A DNA stretch of 64,000 bases. It comes from a virus. Below the pieces are notes generated by a model. The model was not told where the DNA came from and made no database searches. It saw nothing but the letters and a program-made list of their open reading frames with translations. Positions 16,712 to 27,000 of this stretch are shown in pieces. Location of the stretch: positions 1-64,000 of the IMG/VR virus record IMGVR_UViG_3300020190_000036; one strand, given 5' to 3'. Made by a program: the position numbers and the translations under genes. Each line of letters begins with the position of its first letter. Within the stretch, counting starts at the first letter, position 1.

Positions 16712-18031
16712 CTAGAGGACTATAGCAATCCTTCTTTTAGATGGCAACCCCAATTCGGCAAGATGTGTAAAAGCCCCCACGGCGGAGTCAACCTGGTCAT
16801 CATGGTCACAGGCCTCCGGGAAAGAGGAAAGCTCGTCCATCCAGGCGGTAAGCCACGGCCCCCTGATAATTCTCACGTTCCCATTGGCGACGGCTGCGGC
16901 AAATGGCCTAGCCCTGGTTACCTTGTCCCCAGTGGCCCTAGCCCCCATAAAGTCATAGCCAGGAAGCACATATCTGGCATATTGGTCCAGGAGGGCCTTC
17001 CCGGAGGAGCCCGGCTCCTGTTCCATTCTAATTGGGACACTTGGGCCGTCCTCATAGGCGGTCTGGGCTATCAATTGCTCGACTTTTTCGCCCCTCAGGC
17101 GCCCCCGCTTGATGTCCAAAATATAGACAATTCCGTCGGAAAACATCATCAAAGTCCCAACCGTCCAGTCGGGGTCAGGGTTTGAGTGACTCGGCTCGGT
17201 GGCTGCAAGGTCCCAAAATCGCACAATTCTTGCATTTGGGTCATTTTTGGGCACATCCGCCATGTCTATAATTTCCACAGATTCCCGCTCAAAAAGGGTT
17301 CCAAGGGTGGTGCTCCACCAGTCTCCCTCCTCAAGTCTGCGCCTTTCGATGGGGTCAAGGGCGGAAAGTGCCTGACGGTAGGAAACGGCGTCAATTCCTG
17401 GGTTATCAGCAAGCTTGCTGGGTACAAATATTCTGCCATCCTCCATTCCCTCGACAATAAAACGCTGCCTAACCCAGTTGGGGGCAGGGTTTGAGGCGCA
17501 CCTCATCCTAAGGGGCACCTGAGAAAGTGGTCCACTAGCAGGGCGACGAAGGCGGGAAAACATGTATCTATAGTCTGCTTCACGGATTTCCGTTACTTCG
17601 TCCATGCCTATGAATTGGAATTCTGAACCCTTGTATCTCAGGTAGTCGTTTTGATTGTTTAGGTAACCAAAGGAAATTCTTGCCCCCGATGGAAACGTGC
17701 CAACAAAGCTGTTGTTATTCCAGTGGACACCGTCGTAAAGATTTATCCAGCTTTTAAATCTGTCCATTAGGGCGCCGGGGAGAGATAGGTCGGCAAATGT
17801 ACGCCTAAATAATATTGCAGAATAATTCGGTATGTCTACATATTGAAGTGCCGACATCAATAGCGCCGACGACTTACCGCCCCCGGCCGCCCCACCGAAT
17901 AGTGCTTCGATAGCATTGGTGCGGAGAAAAACCTTCTGCGTTGTTGAGGGGTCCTCGGGGCAGAAGGGGGGGACACGCGGCTGAAGATATTCGAGTATCT
18001 TGCTCCACTTTTCTTCCTCTGCACTGCTCAT
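16712..18031 (-). CDS. terminase large subunit
   Basis: This protein of about 439 residues (a GTG three codons earlier is an alternative start) has the packaging ATPase signature. Walker A is FGGAAGGGKSSALL near residue 45. Walker B is FQFIGMDEVTE near residue 135. The C-terminal nuclease domain begins RIVRFWDLAAT, with a catalytic Asp in FWD, and ends HDDQVDSAVGAF, the final Asp motif of large terminases. The motor pulls phage DNA into the prohead and cuts it. It is divergent from the portal gene, which starts about 230 bases away, and its probable small-subunit partner lies about 41 kb away at 58699. Confidence 0.95.
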   Translation of the reverse strand: MSSAEEEKWSKILEYLQPRVPPFCPEDPSTTQKVFLRTNAIEALFGGAAGGGKSSALLMSALQYVDIPNYSAILFRRTFADLSLPGALMDRFKSWINLYDGVHWNNNSFVGTFPSGARISFGYLNNQNDYLRYKGSEFQFIGMDEVTEIREADYRYMFSRLRRPASGPLSQVPLRMRCASNPAPNWVRQRFIVEGMEDGRIFVPSKLADNPGIDAVSYRQALSALDPIERRRLEEGDWWSTTLGTLFERESVEIIDMADVPKNDPNARIVRFWDLAATEPSHSNPDPDWTVGTLMMFSDGIVYILDIKRGRLRGEKVEQLIAQTAYEDGPSVPIRMEQEPGSSGKALLDQYARYVLPGYDFMGARATGDKVTRARPFAAAVANGNVRIIRGPWLTAWMDELSSFPEACDHDDQVDSAVGAFTHLAELGLPSKRRIAIVL

Positions 18032-18083
18032 ATCTACCACGCCTTAATACTGCAGGCCATCACAATAGGCTAGTGTATAGCAC

Positions 18084-18263
18084 ATGCCAAAACTTATAGA
18101 AAAAGTCCGGGCAAAGACGACTCGGGCATTGTTCGCTTATATTTTCATGCTTTCATTTATACTATTAACCAGTATTGGCGCTGCGTTAATATACCCTCCT
18201 GCCGGCTTACTGGTGGGAGGGACAACGTGTGGTCTTTTTGGCTACCTCCTAGGTCGTGAGTAG
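18084..18263 (+). CDS. small membrane protein (59 aa)
   Basis: I read this short frame by hand from ATG 18084 to TAG 18261-18263. After a basic start (MPKLIEKVRAKTTR) there are two hydrophobic segments, FAYIFMLSFILLTSIGAALIY and a Gly-rich second one ending LFGYLLGRE, separated by a Pro-Pro turn. That is a two-helix hairpin membrane protein. It sits just upstream of the portal gene (5-base gap) in the divergent region. Nothing identifies its function; holin-like size is noted, but there is no lysis gene nearby. A TAGTGT hexamer ends seven bases before the ATG, so the message may be leaderless. Confidence 0.65.
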   Translation: MPKLIEKVRAKTTRALFAYIFMLSFILLTSIGAALIYPPAGLLVGGTTCGLFGYLLGRE

Positions 18264-18268
18264 GAAAT

Positions 18269-20371
18269 ATGGCTTGGAATTCTCCGGTAAATAAATCCCT
18301 TTCCAATGAGAGTAATAAAGAAATAGGCCCAGGAGCACCAGTAGCCAACAATCCCGGACTTGCGGGGAGGGCATATAGGGATTCCTGGGACATTGAAAGG
18401 GCATACCGAGAAGGGATGCAGAAAGTCACGTGGGTGGCTAGATGTATCGACGCAATTGCCGGGAACCAGGCAAGACTCCCAATAATCCTCAGAAAAGATA
18501 ACTCTCCAGATGGCGAGATTCTTTCAAAAAGGGCTTCTCAAAACTCCGAGTTAATGGAGATTCTCAATACAAAATCGAACATCGGAGAAAACGCCTTCAT
18601 CTTCAGATACAGACTTTCGGCACAGATACTTCTTGGAACTCGCGGTGCATTTGTGGAGAAGGTGCGAGGAAGGGACGGCGGGATAGTTGGACTGAACCTT
18701 CTTCCCGCACAGTCAACGGCGCCAATACCAGATGCAAAAAAGTTTGTTTCTGGTTATGAGGTGACAATGCCGTATGGACAAAAAGTCATACTGAAAAAAG
18801 AGGACGTAACCTGGATTAGAAGGCCTCATCCACTCGACCCATACCTGTCCTTAACTCCCCTTGAATCAGCTGGCGTTGCTATAGAGATAGAAAATCTAGC
18901 GAAGCTCTACAACAGAAACTATCTCCTGAACGACGGCAGACCTGGCGGGCTGCTTGTTCTCCGTGGGGAAATAGATGATGACGACAAAGAAGAGCTGCGC
19001 AGCAGATTCAGGGGGAACCTATCGCGTGTTGGATATACATCCGTTATCTCTTCTGATGATGGCGTTGATTATGTAGACACATCCGCAAATCCAAGAGACG
19101 CTGCCTACATACAGATGAGGCAGTTAACTAAGGAGGAAATTCTTGCATCATTCGGAGTTCCAGAGTCTGTTATTGGAAACGCTTCCGGTAGAACGTTTAG
19201 CAATGCTTCGGAAGAGATTCGTGTCTTTTGGATGGAGACGATGCTTCCCCATTTGGAGATTCTTTCACGGGGTCTAGACGAACTAGACGATAAGAACTAC
19301 GTCGATTTCGACACAAGCGAAGTTCCAATCCTGATGCTCTACAAGCAGGAAAGACATCGCTATTTGATGGATGAATTCCAAAACGGCCTAATCAGCAACA
19401 ACGAGTACAGAATTCTTTCCGGAAGAAAAGAAACAGAGTCAGACCTTGCTGATTCGCTATTGCTCAATCCAAACCTGATTCCGATTGCCAATACTAAGAA
19501 GAAAATGGAGGATAAAGCTTCCGCGACCGTCCCTGGTGCTCCAGGTATGCCGGGGATGCCTCCGGGTATGCCGGGGATGCCCCCAGGCATGCCGGGGATG
19601 CCTCCGGGTCCAGAGCAGATGGTGCCAGGTGCCGATGGCCAACCACTTGACCCAAATACTATGGCTGGGGCAATGGCGGAAGTTACGGCGCAGGGTGGCG
19701 GGGAGTTGGCACAAGCGCCGATACCGGGTCTACCCACTCCCCCGCAGCCAGAAGCAATGCCAGCAGGAATGTCAACGGGAATGGCACCAGTTCCATCGGG
19801 AGCAGCCTCAATCGATAATGCGGATATTCAGACCAAATCAGAGCAAGAAGTTGAGGTGCAGAGATGGGAAGAGATTCTCTATCGGAGCATAGAGAGGGTT
19901 CTTGAAAGACAGCAGCGCGTTGTTCTCGAGAAGTCGAGCGGTGCAAAGGCCAAAAAAGCACTTGTGGCCGGAACTATCGATATTCCATCAATACTTCACT
20001 CCGAGACATGGGATAGACAATTTGAGGACGACATCAAGCCGGTCATAACAGCAATAATCAAGGAATCTCAGGCAGCATCGGGTGTGAAGATTTCTAGGAA
20101 ATCCTCCAAAAATCATTTAATTGAATCTGATGTTTCTGTTCAGGTTGAGTCTCAGATGGAGAGAATCAAGTCGATTAACTCCGAAATGACATCAGAAATA
20201 ACAAATATCATGCTTGCCTCTCTTTCAGTTATCGGTGAAGAGCAGAGAGTGAGCACATTTAGGTCGAATATCGTCTCGCTGTACACCAATTTGCTTGGGA
20301 AAAGACTCCCAGAGATTGCCGAGGACGAAACTCGTAGGGCCTGGCTATTCGGCCAACACTTAACTAGATAA
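18269..20371 (+). CDS. portal protein, HK97-type, with long C-terminal extension
   Basis: This 700-residue protein has an HK97-like portal core over about residues 45-390. It contains WVARCIDAIAGNQARLPI, NLLPAQSTAPIPD and LTPLESAGVAIEIENLAKLYN, followed by FGVPESVIGNASGRTFSNASE, the 'fgvP..llg' motif of portals. The core is followed by a Met/Pro/Gly repeat linker near residues 425-450 and then a second helical domain of about 170 residues rich in Glu and Arg. Portals are usually 400-500 residues, so the extension is notable. The portal forms the ring at one capsid vertex for DNA entry and exit. A KSSGAK sequence is present, but without the hydrophobic residue of the repeated cleavage-like motif. 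Confidence 0.92.
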   Translation: MAWNSPVNKSLSNESNKEIGPGAPVANNPGLAGRAYRDSWDIERAYREGMQKVTWVARCIDAIAGNQARLPIILRKDNSPDGEILSKRASQNSELMEILNTKSNIGENAFIFRYRLSAQILLGTRGAFVEKVRGRDGGIVGLNLLPAQSTAPIPDAKKFVSGYEVTMPYGQKVILKKEDVTWIRRPHPLDPYLSLTPLESAGVAIEIENLAKLYNRNYLLNDGRPGGLLVLRGEIDDDDKEELRSRFRGNLSRVGYTSVISSDDGVDYVDTSANPRDAAYIQMRQLTKEEILASFGVPESVIGNASGRTFSNASEEIRVFWMETMLPHLEILSRGLDELDDKNYVDFDTSEVPILMLYKQERHRYLMDEFQNGLISNNEYRILSGRKETESDLADSLLLNPNLIPIANTKKKMEDKASATVPGAPGMPGMPPGMPGMPPGMPGMPPGPEQMVPGADGQPLDPNTMAGAMAEVTAQGGGELAQAPIPGLPTPPQPEAMPAGMSTGMAPVPSGAASIDNADIQTKSEQEVEVQRWEEILYRSIERVLERQQRVVLEKSSGAKAKKALVAGTIDIPSILHSETWDRQFEDDIKPVITAIIKESQAASGVKISRKSSKNHLIESDVSVQVESQMERIKSINSEMTSEITNIMLASLSVIGEEQRVSTFRSNIVSLYTNLLGKRLPEIAEDETRRAWLFGQHLTR
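19541..19610 (+). repeat. Pro-Gly-Met repeat in portal gene
   Basis: About three and a half copies of an 18-21 base unit encode alternating Pro-Gly-Met-Pro. Third-position differences between copies show they have drifted. The repeat forms a flexible linker between the portal core and the C-terminal domain. Confidence 0.8.
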
Positions 20372-20396
20372 TTTTTAGTAAATAGTTTACTAAAAA
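20372..20396 (+). other. perfect AT-rich inverted repeat after portal gene
   Basis: TTTTTAGTAAA and TTTACTAAAAA are perfect reverse complements of 11 bases around TAG. The repeat starts immediately after the portal stop and lies 75 bases before the giant gene. It could be a terminator-like stem limiting read-through, or an operator. There is no GC content in the stem, so an operator or binding site is as likely as a terminator. Confidence 0.5.
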
Positions 20397-20471
20397 CACT
20401 GCAAAAACACCTAAACTTTCAATGAGCACGAGCTTTCGTCGTTTATTATCTTTCTTTGACAAAGGAGTCTC

Positions 20472-21041
20472 ATGTCAAAATCCTTCGTGAATCCTGAAAT
20501 TCAGTACAAAGCTGCCACTCAGGGTGCAATAAACCTAGACGAAGCCAGGGGCATAGTCGAGTGTTTCGTGGCAGGAATTGGCAACAAGGACTCCGTTGGC
20601 GATGTTTGCGCCCCTGGGGCATTCGCCAAAAGCCTATTGCGCCGGAAACCAAGAGTTGTGTGGGGCCATAACTGGAACGACCCAATCGGCAAGGTTCTAG
20701 AAATTTACGAAGTTCCAGCAAACGACCCAAGACTTCCGAGCAAGATGAGAGCAGCGGGTATTGGTGGGCTCTACGCAAAAGTTCAATTCAACCTAATGTC
20801 AGAAAAAGGCAAGGAAGCATTTGCGAGTGTTGCATTCTTTGGCGAAGAGCAGGAATGGTCAATTGGGTATAAGACAATCAACGCAAAATTTGACCAGCAG
20901 ATGCAGGCGAATGTTCTATTTGAGGTAGAGCTTTACGAGGTGAGCCCTGTTCTTCACGGTGCAAATCAATTGACTGGAACAATATCTGTTAAGTCGGATG
21001 AAAATAATGCCACCGCAGTGATGGAAAGGGCTGTTAGTTCC
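20472..21041 (+). other. HK97-type prohead protease domain (residues 1-190)
   Basis: The domain has GIVECFVAGIGNKDSVGD near residue 27, the usual 'G..a......D..gd' opening of the family, then PGAFAKSL. VVWGHNWNDPIGK carries the catalytic His66 with the following 'P.G' turn. EEQEWSIGYKT holds the nucleophile Ser130, followed by EVELYEVSPVLHGAN, the typical 'l.EvS.v..gAn' closing motif. This family (S78-like) cuts scaffold and capsid proteins and itself during head maturation. All catalytic positions I can check are present, so the enzyme is expected to be active. Confidence 0.92.
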
Positions 21042-24000
21042 ATCGCGAATGCCGATAGTGAAAATTCTCCGGAACTAAAAGAGGTTCTATACGCACTCAG
21101 AAATATTGCTTCCATGATTTCCGATAACGAGAAGCATGAGTATGGAATGCCCTCAGTAATGCCTTCAGCAAATAGACAACCTATTCCATCAATGCCAAGC
21201 CCTGCTCCGTCCACGGCGCCGAGGTCAGTAGTCAAGCCAACAAGACCATCTATCCCTGAAAACCCCATGGTAGTTGCTCTTCGCCGTGAGCTGGTCGCAA
21301 GAACTGGGTCGAACATAATTGTCCGCTCTGCTGGAGACAATGTTGTTGTATTTGACCGAATTATGAGCGACGGTTCGTCTTGCACGTACAGACTTGCGTA
21401 TCACTATGCAGATGGTGAATTCATGTTTGGTAAGCCAGAGAAGGTCAACGCGCAGACCGTTTACACTCCCGAGACTCCTGGGGCACCAGGAGATGCATAC
21501 TGGGGAGACGATTACTCAGAAACACCAAAGTCATTGCAATCTGGTGATTTTTGGAGTGCCGGTTTTTATAGCGAGCTGACCTCGCAGCCAGACACAAGCA
21601 ATGCCCTCATGGAGGTGATAGAGAGTCTTCAACATCTAATCAATGAAAAATCGGAATACGTAATACCAGTAGAGCCGGCAGAGGCTTTTGAGTTAAGGCA
21701 AATGATTGACCCAGTTCTCGAGTATTACAACGCTGACGCCAGAGTAACCGAGGAGGGGATTGTAGTTAAGTCAGCACACAATCCAGAGCTAATTGAAGCT
21801 CTTGATGTCGCGACTAAGTCCGTGCTGGGAAAAATCCGAAGGGGCATTGGCGCTGGAAGGCGTCTTGATGCTCCAAACATTGGTGGCGGTAAAGGTCGTA
21901 GCAGAGCAGCGCGAGCAATTGGCGCAGCAACTGGCGGTGTAGCTGGAAATCTAGACCCTTCAAAAATATCTCTCAACGACCCGGACGGAGACGGGTGGGC
22001 CAGAGAGGGTTCAAGAAATCCTGTTTGGGTTGGGTTTAAAAAAGCAGTAGAAAAAATTGCGGGCAGCGTTGGCCGGAAGAAGAAGCCATCAAAAGACAAG
22101 CAAAGGGCCCGCTCTGCTGTTAATGCAGATAAACCCGGTCCGCCGAGAGTAAGGTCCGGAGCGCCGTGGGATGCTCCATTAACTCCTGCTCCGCCTCGTC
22201 CTAGCAGAGTGACGCTTACAGATGATGCTGGAGCAAGACTAAGAGAACTCGGCAAAGAAAGAGCCAGAGAGCTTGGCTTTGACAGAAACATTGACCCCGT
22301 CCTTCCAAGACCGCGCAAGAAACTTACAAACCAAGTATCCGCTGCCCCACGCCCTGGAGAGGGCAGAAGTAGGGCATCGGGCGAATCAATTGCGAATGCA
22401 ATACGTCGCTCAAAGAGCGCACCAAACCCTGTCCTTGGCCAGGAAATGGCAAATGATGTAGCTAAGTTCGGCTACCCGGAAGAGATGTCAACGGATGACC
22501 TAGTGAGAACGGTCGGCAAATTTAGAGGAGAAATAGCCAAGGCTAGAGAGAATCTAGAAAAGATTCAGGCAGATAGAGACTCTGGCAAAAAAGTATCTTC
22601 TTCAGAAATCGGAAAAGCTAGACAAAGTGTCGACTCCCTCCGTCAGAGAGCGTCTGTTTACTCATCCGAAATATCAAAGCGCGACAAAATAAAAGGTTCC
22701 GACAGATTCTCTTCAGGAAAAGCCATTACCCCAGAAGACAGACGCAAAAGAAGACATGCTCCGCTGGGTACAACTGGAGAATTTGACCTTCCAGACGAAG
22801 TTGCCACAAGAAATAAGCACGAAGAGTTTGTAGCAGAATTTAGAAAAAACAACGGATTTTGGCTGGATATCCCAAGAGAGGGAACCGTCGCTTCAATGAA
22901 TACGTCGGAGGAGTGGCAGAGGGCTAGAGAAATAGCAACAAACGTCGGGATTCTTGAGTGGCAGGAAAATGAAAGAAATAGAAGGCCGAAGGGTTTTAGC
23001 GAAAAAGCGCGTTCGTCCATGGACTACCTAACATGGTTCGGTGGATATACAAAGCGCCTTGGTGACTATCTCGATAGGGAAGAGTCCAGTGAAAATGTAA
23101 CCGATGACGAACTTGCTGGTGCAAGGGCGGCAGTACTAGATGCATTGGCATTCAGAATGGCAACGCCAACTGGTCCAGAAAGCCAAAATACGCTTGCGGC
23201 AATGCTCGCAGACGCCGGATTCGGTCCAAATGGAAAACACGAAAAAGCATTCGGTGGGCGCAAGAAATCCAGCGTTGTTGGATTCTCTTCTGGTCGCGGA
23301 AACAGAGTAGACACTCGAGTGCTAGACCAACTTATGAACGATGGTAAAGAGGTCAGCGACGATGACGTGAAGGCAATACTTATGCCTAACGCCGGCATAT
23401 TGATGCATCCAGAATATAACGACAGAACCGGCGAGGTATCTCTTGGCTGGAAGAACGTCCTAGAATCCTCATTAGAGGACAGGAGTTTCAATAGGGGTTC
23501 CCAGAGGGCGATGATTCGCCTTGACGATGAGGGTTATCAAAAATTTACAGAGGCACTAGAAGCAGCAAATGGAGAGCTGACCCCATCGGACGGCCTGCCA
23601 TCTAGCTCAAGAAGCGTAAGGGACAGGGAATACCCATATTCATGGGGCAAGTCTCGAATGGGGGCTTTTTCATCTGGGCGCAAGTATCCACCAGAAATAG
23701 AAGACGAGCTTGTATTCGATTCCGAACTGGGCGGCAATAGAGCAGCAGACAGAATCAATACCGAAAATGTCGACATGGAGATAGTTCCATCTTCCGATAT
23801 TGGCCTTGATGGTCCAGATGATGGAGCATGGACTGTTGTCGGCATGTACAGGGGAGAAGACTATGGCTCCGTCGACTACATCTATGAACTAGATACTTTT
23901 GATTCGGTAGAAGAAGCAAGACGCTTCATAGAGACATTTGACAGATTGATAGATGAGGAAATTAGACCTGGCGACCCAGATTTCTTCCTCGATATAGATA

Positions 24001-27000
24001 ACTACAACAAAGACAACAAAATATCCCTGGATGATGACCTTGACTCCGCTATATCTAAGGCTGTTCAGTCAAGAAAAGATAGAGAGAACGACCCATACGA
24101 CTATGGCAGTCTCCTGTCATCAGTTCTTTCCGACAGGTCATTAAACCTTTTTGGTGATGGAGAATCAAGATTCTCTTCCGGAAGAAACAAAGCAGAAAGA
24201 CGCCAATCTGTCAAGAGAGTCATGGCAGAAGATATGGCCGATAGAGAGGTCAATCTAGGAATACTTTCTCGCCGCATGAAGGGTGAAACCCTGGACGAAG
24301 TAGGTAGAGCATACGGAATAGACAGGGGAACAGTCCGCCAAATGGAGATGCGCGAGATGAAGCGTCTCAGGGATGGAGCAACACCAAGCGAAATACTTGC
24401 CTACAGAATGACAGGCCTCACACTCGACGATATGGGCAGAATGCTCGGCATGTCCCGTGAAGAGGTTAGAAGAATCGAGTCTAGAGAAATAGCACGGATG
24501 AGACTCGGCGGTCGCGACGGAAGCGACGCGATATTCGAGGGTCGTAAAGCTGGTCTAAGCCGCAATTCAATCAAAAAGCTAACTGGCATGTCTATGGATG
24601 ACATAGCGACTAAGGAAAGAAAAGGATTTGAGAGGGCCGTAACACGAGAAGATGTCTCTCATCAGATATTTGACAAATACGTAACTAGATTCGGCGAAGA
24701 CGAACTAACTGATGCGGAACTTGCGGAGGAGCTAGGGGTTAGCGAAAGAATTGTTTCCGAAGTTCGCGCGGGGGCAAAGAAAGACATACTCGATGCCCGT
24801 CGTGGCATGGACGAACACTACAGCAGCCTTCCGGAGCCAACCGACGAAGAGCTTCAGGAGATGGCAGACTACTATGCAAATGATTTTGCTAGAGAGCAGG
24901 GTTTTGGCTCCTATGCGGAGTATAAGGATTATGTTTCCAGTGTCGGCAGGGAAGACGATGGAGAGAGGCTGTCTTCTGGAGCAGGTAAGCGCGACCTTAC
25001 ATTTAGTCAAAAAGTTGGTCAAAGAGTATTTGAGGAAGCAGAAAAGATAGCCAAAGAAGACAATAGGGACATTTTCGACACCCTGGATTCGCTCGTCTTT
25101 GATAAGCGCATGGATTCAACGAATCGTAGAAAAGATTTCGATGTAGCAGAGATGTATTCTCACATTAATTCCCTTCTTTTCCCAGAGGGTGCTAGAGAAA
25201 GCAGGAAGCGCAGACTCTGGAGAAGAGAAAGACTCTCCTCTGGCAGAACCGGTAGAGGTCGGAAGAATCGGCGACAGGGCAAATCAAATCAGGGAGCATG
25301 GTCAGAAGAGGACCTTCAGAGATTCCGCGATAGAAATGTTCTACGCGCCAAAACTCGTCCCGGAAAGCGCAAGGATGGCCCATCAGCGGAAGAATTCTCT
25401 TCTGGACGCAAGAGAATAGATACGGCCGGTAGTTCAGCGCTGACTGGAGCATTCTACGATGCCGACAACAAAAGGCTTGTTGTCGGATTCAACAAGGGTG
25501 GGGTATATGCCTATGACGGCGTAACCCCAGAAGACATAGAAGAGATGCACAATGCCGAAAGCAAAGGTGCAGCTATGGCTTCTATCAAGAAGAAGTACAA
25601 AGGCGTAAGACTTTCAGAAGCGGACGACAGCTTTAAGGCCACCAAACAGGGTGACGAATGGGTTGTAAATCCAGATAACGAAACGACTTACTCAATATCC
25701 GAAGACGGTGGAGAGTTCTTTGTTCTGAGAACTTCTGGAAGCTACGCACGCGATGGCGGCCAGTCTGGAGATGAGTACTACCATCCAGAGTCGTTTAAGA
25801 ATATGGACTCCGCGATGAAGTGGGTCGAGCAGGACTTCCTGCCATCAATAACTCCAGAACCGTGGGACGAAGATGACTACGATGTAGACAGGCTTTCATC
25901 TGGTGGGCCAGCTCGCGCCGCAGCCCAGATGCAATTTGATACTCGTAGAAGTAGAAAAGCGACAGAAATGACATACGACCCGCAAGACGGTCGTGTTGGA
26001 ATAACTTATAACGATGGAAAGCAGAGATTCTTCTCCGAGGTGCCTTACGAGGTTGCTAGGGCGGCAGGCAATCCATCAAAAGATATAGACAACTTCATTG
26101 ATGACCTAGAGCGCGGGAAAGTGGGCAAGGAGGGCGGAAGATTTAGTTCCGGTGCAAGCTCGGTGCCTCGCACTGACTTTGATTACTCCTATCAGAAGTT
26201 CCCACCGACAGAAGAGCAGGCAGTCATTGCGGATGCGGTGGCGACTGGCGAGAACGTAATTGTAAGAGCATTCGCCGGCACTGGCAAAACTTCTACTCTT
26301 GTAATGATTGCTGAGAGACTGAAGCGTCAGGACCCAAAGAAGAAAATCGTCTACATGGCGTTCAACAAGGACATCCAGCTTGAGGCTGAGGGAAAGTTCC
26401 CTGGCAATACAGAGTCACGAACAGGCGACTCCATATCGTGGAACTGGGTCAAGCAGACAATGGGCGAAGCCTTCACGGACAGAATGAAGGGCAACCCACC
26501 AGAAAGAGTGAAGTCAAAGGGAACAAGAAACAAGGATATATCTATTCATTTCAAGATTAAACAAATGGAGCATCCGGACGGGCTAAAAGATGAGAAAACC
26601 GGAAACCCCATAGTCCTTGATGCTGTTGATGTTACAAAGCTTGTAAGAGAAGCGGTTAAAGAATTCCTTATTTCGGAAGACGATGAGATAGGCACACAGC
26701 ACTTTAAGAAAATACAGAATGTTCCACCAGCTCTTTTGGGACATGCCAAAGCTATATGGGATGACATGAACGACCCTGATGGCGTGATGAAATTGGATAA
26801 CTCCGTATTCACCAAGATGTGGGCACTATCTAGGCCTCAGCTCAGTGACGGTGTCGGTCTATTCAAAGGAAAGCCATCAGTAATATTCTTTGACGAAGCT
26901 CAGGACATAAACCCAGTAATGGCAAAAGTCATGCGGGAACAGAACATCCAAGTTATATTTGTTGGAGATAGTTACCAGGCTATTTACGGATTCCGTGGAG

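Noticed and set aside
19541-19610. Portal Pro-Gly-Met repeat as a CRISPR or integration repeat
   Set aside because: It is an in-frame coding repeat with codon drift and no spacers.
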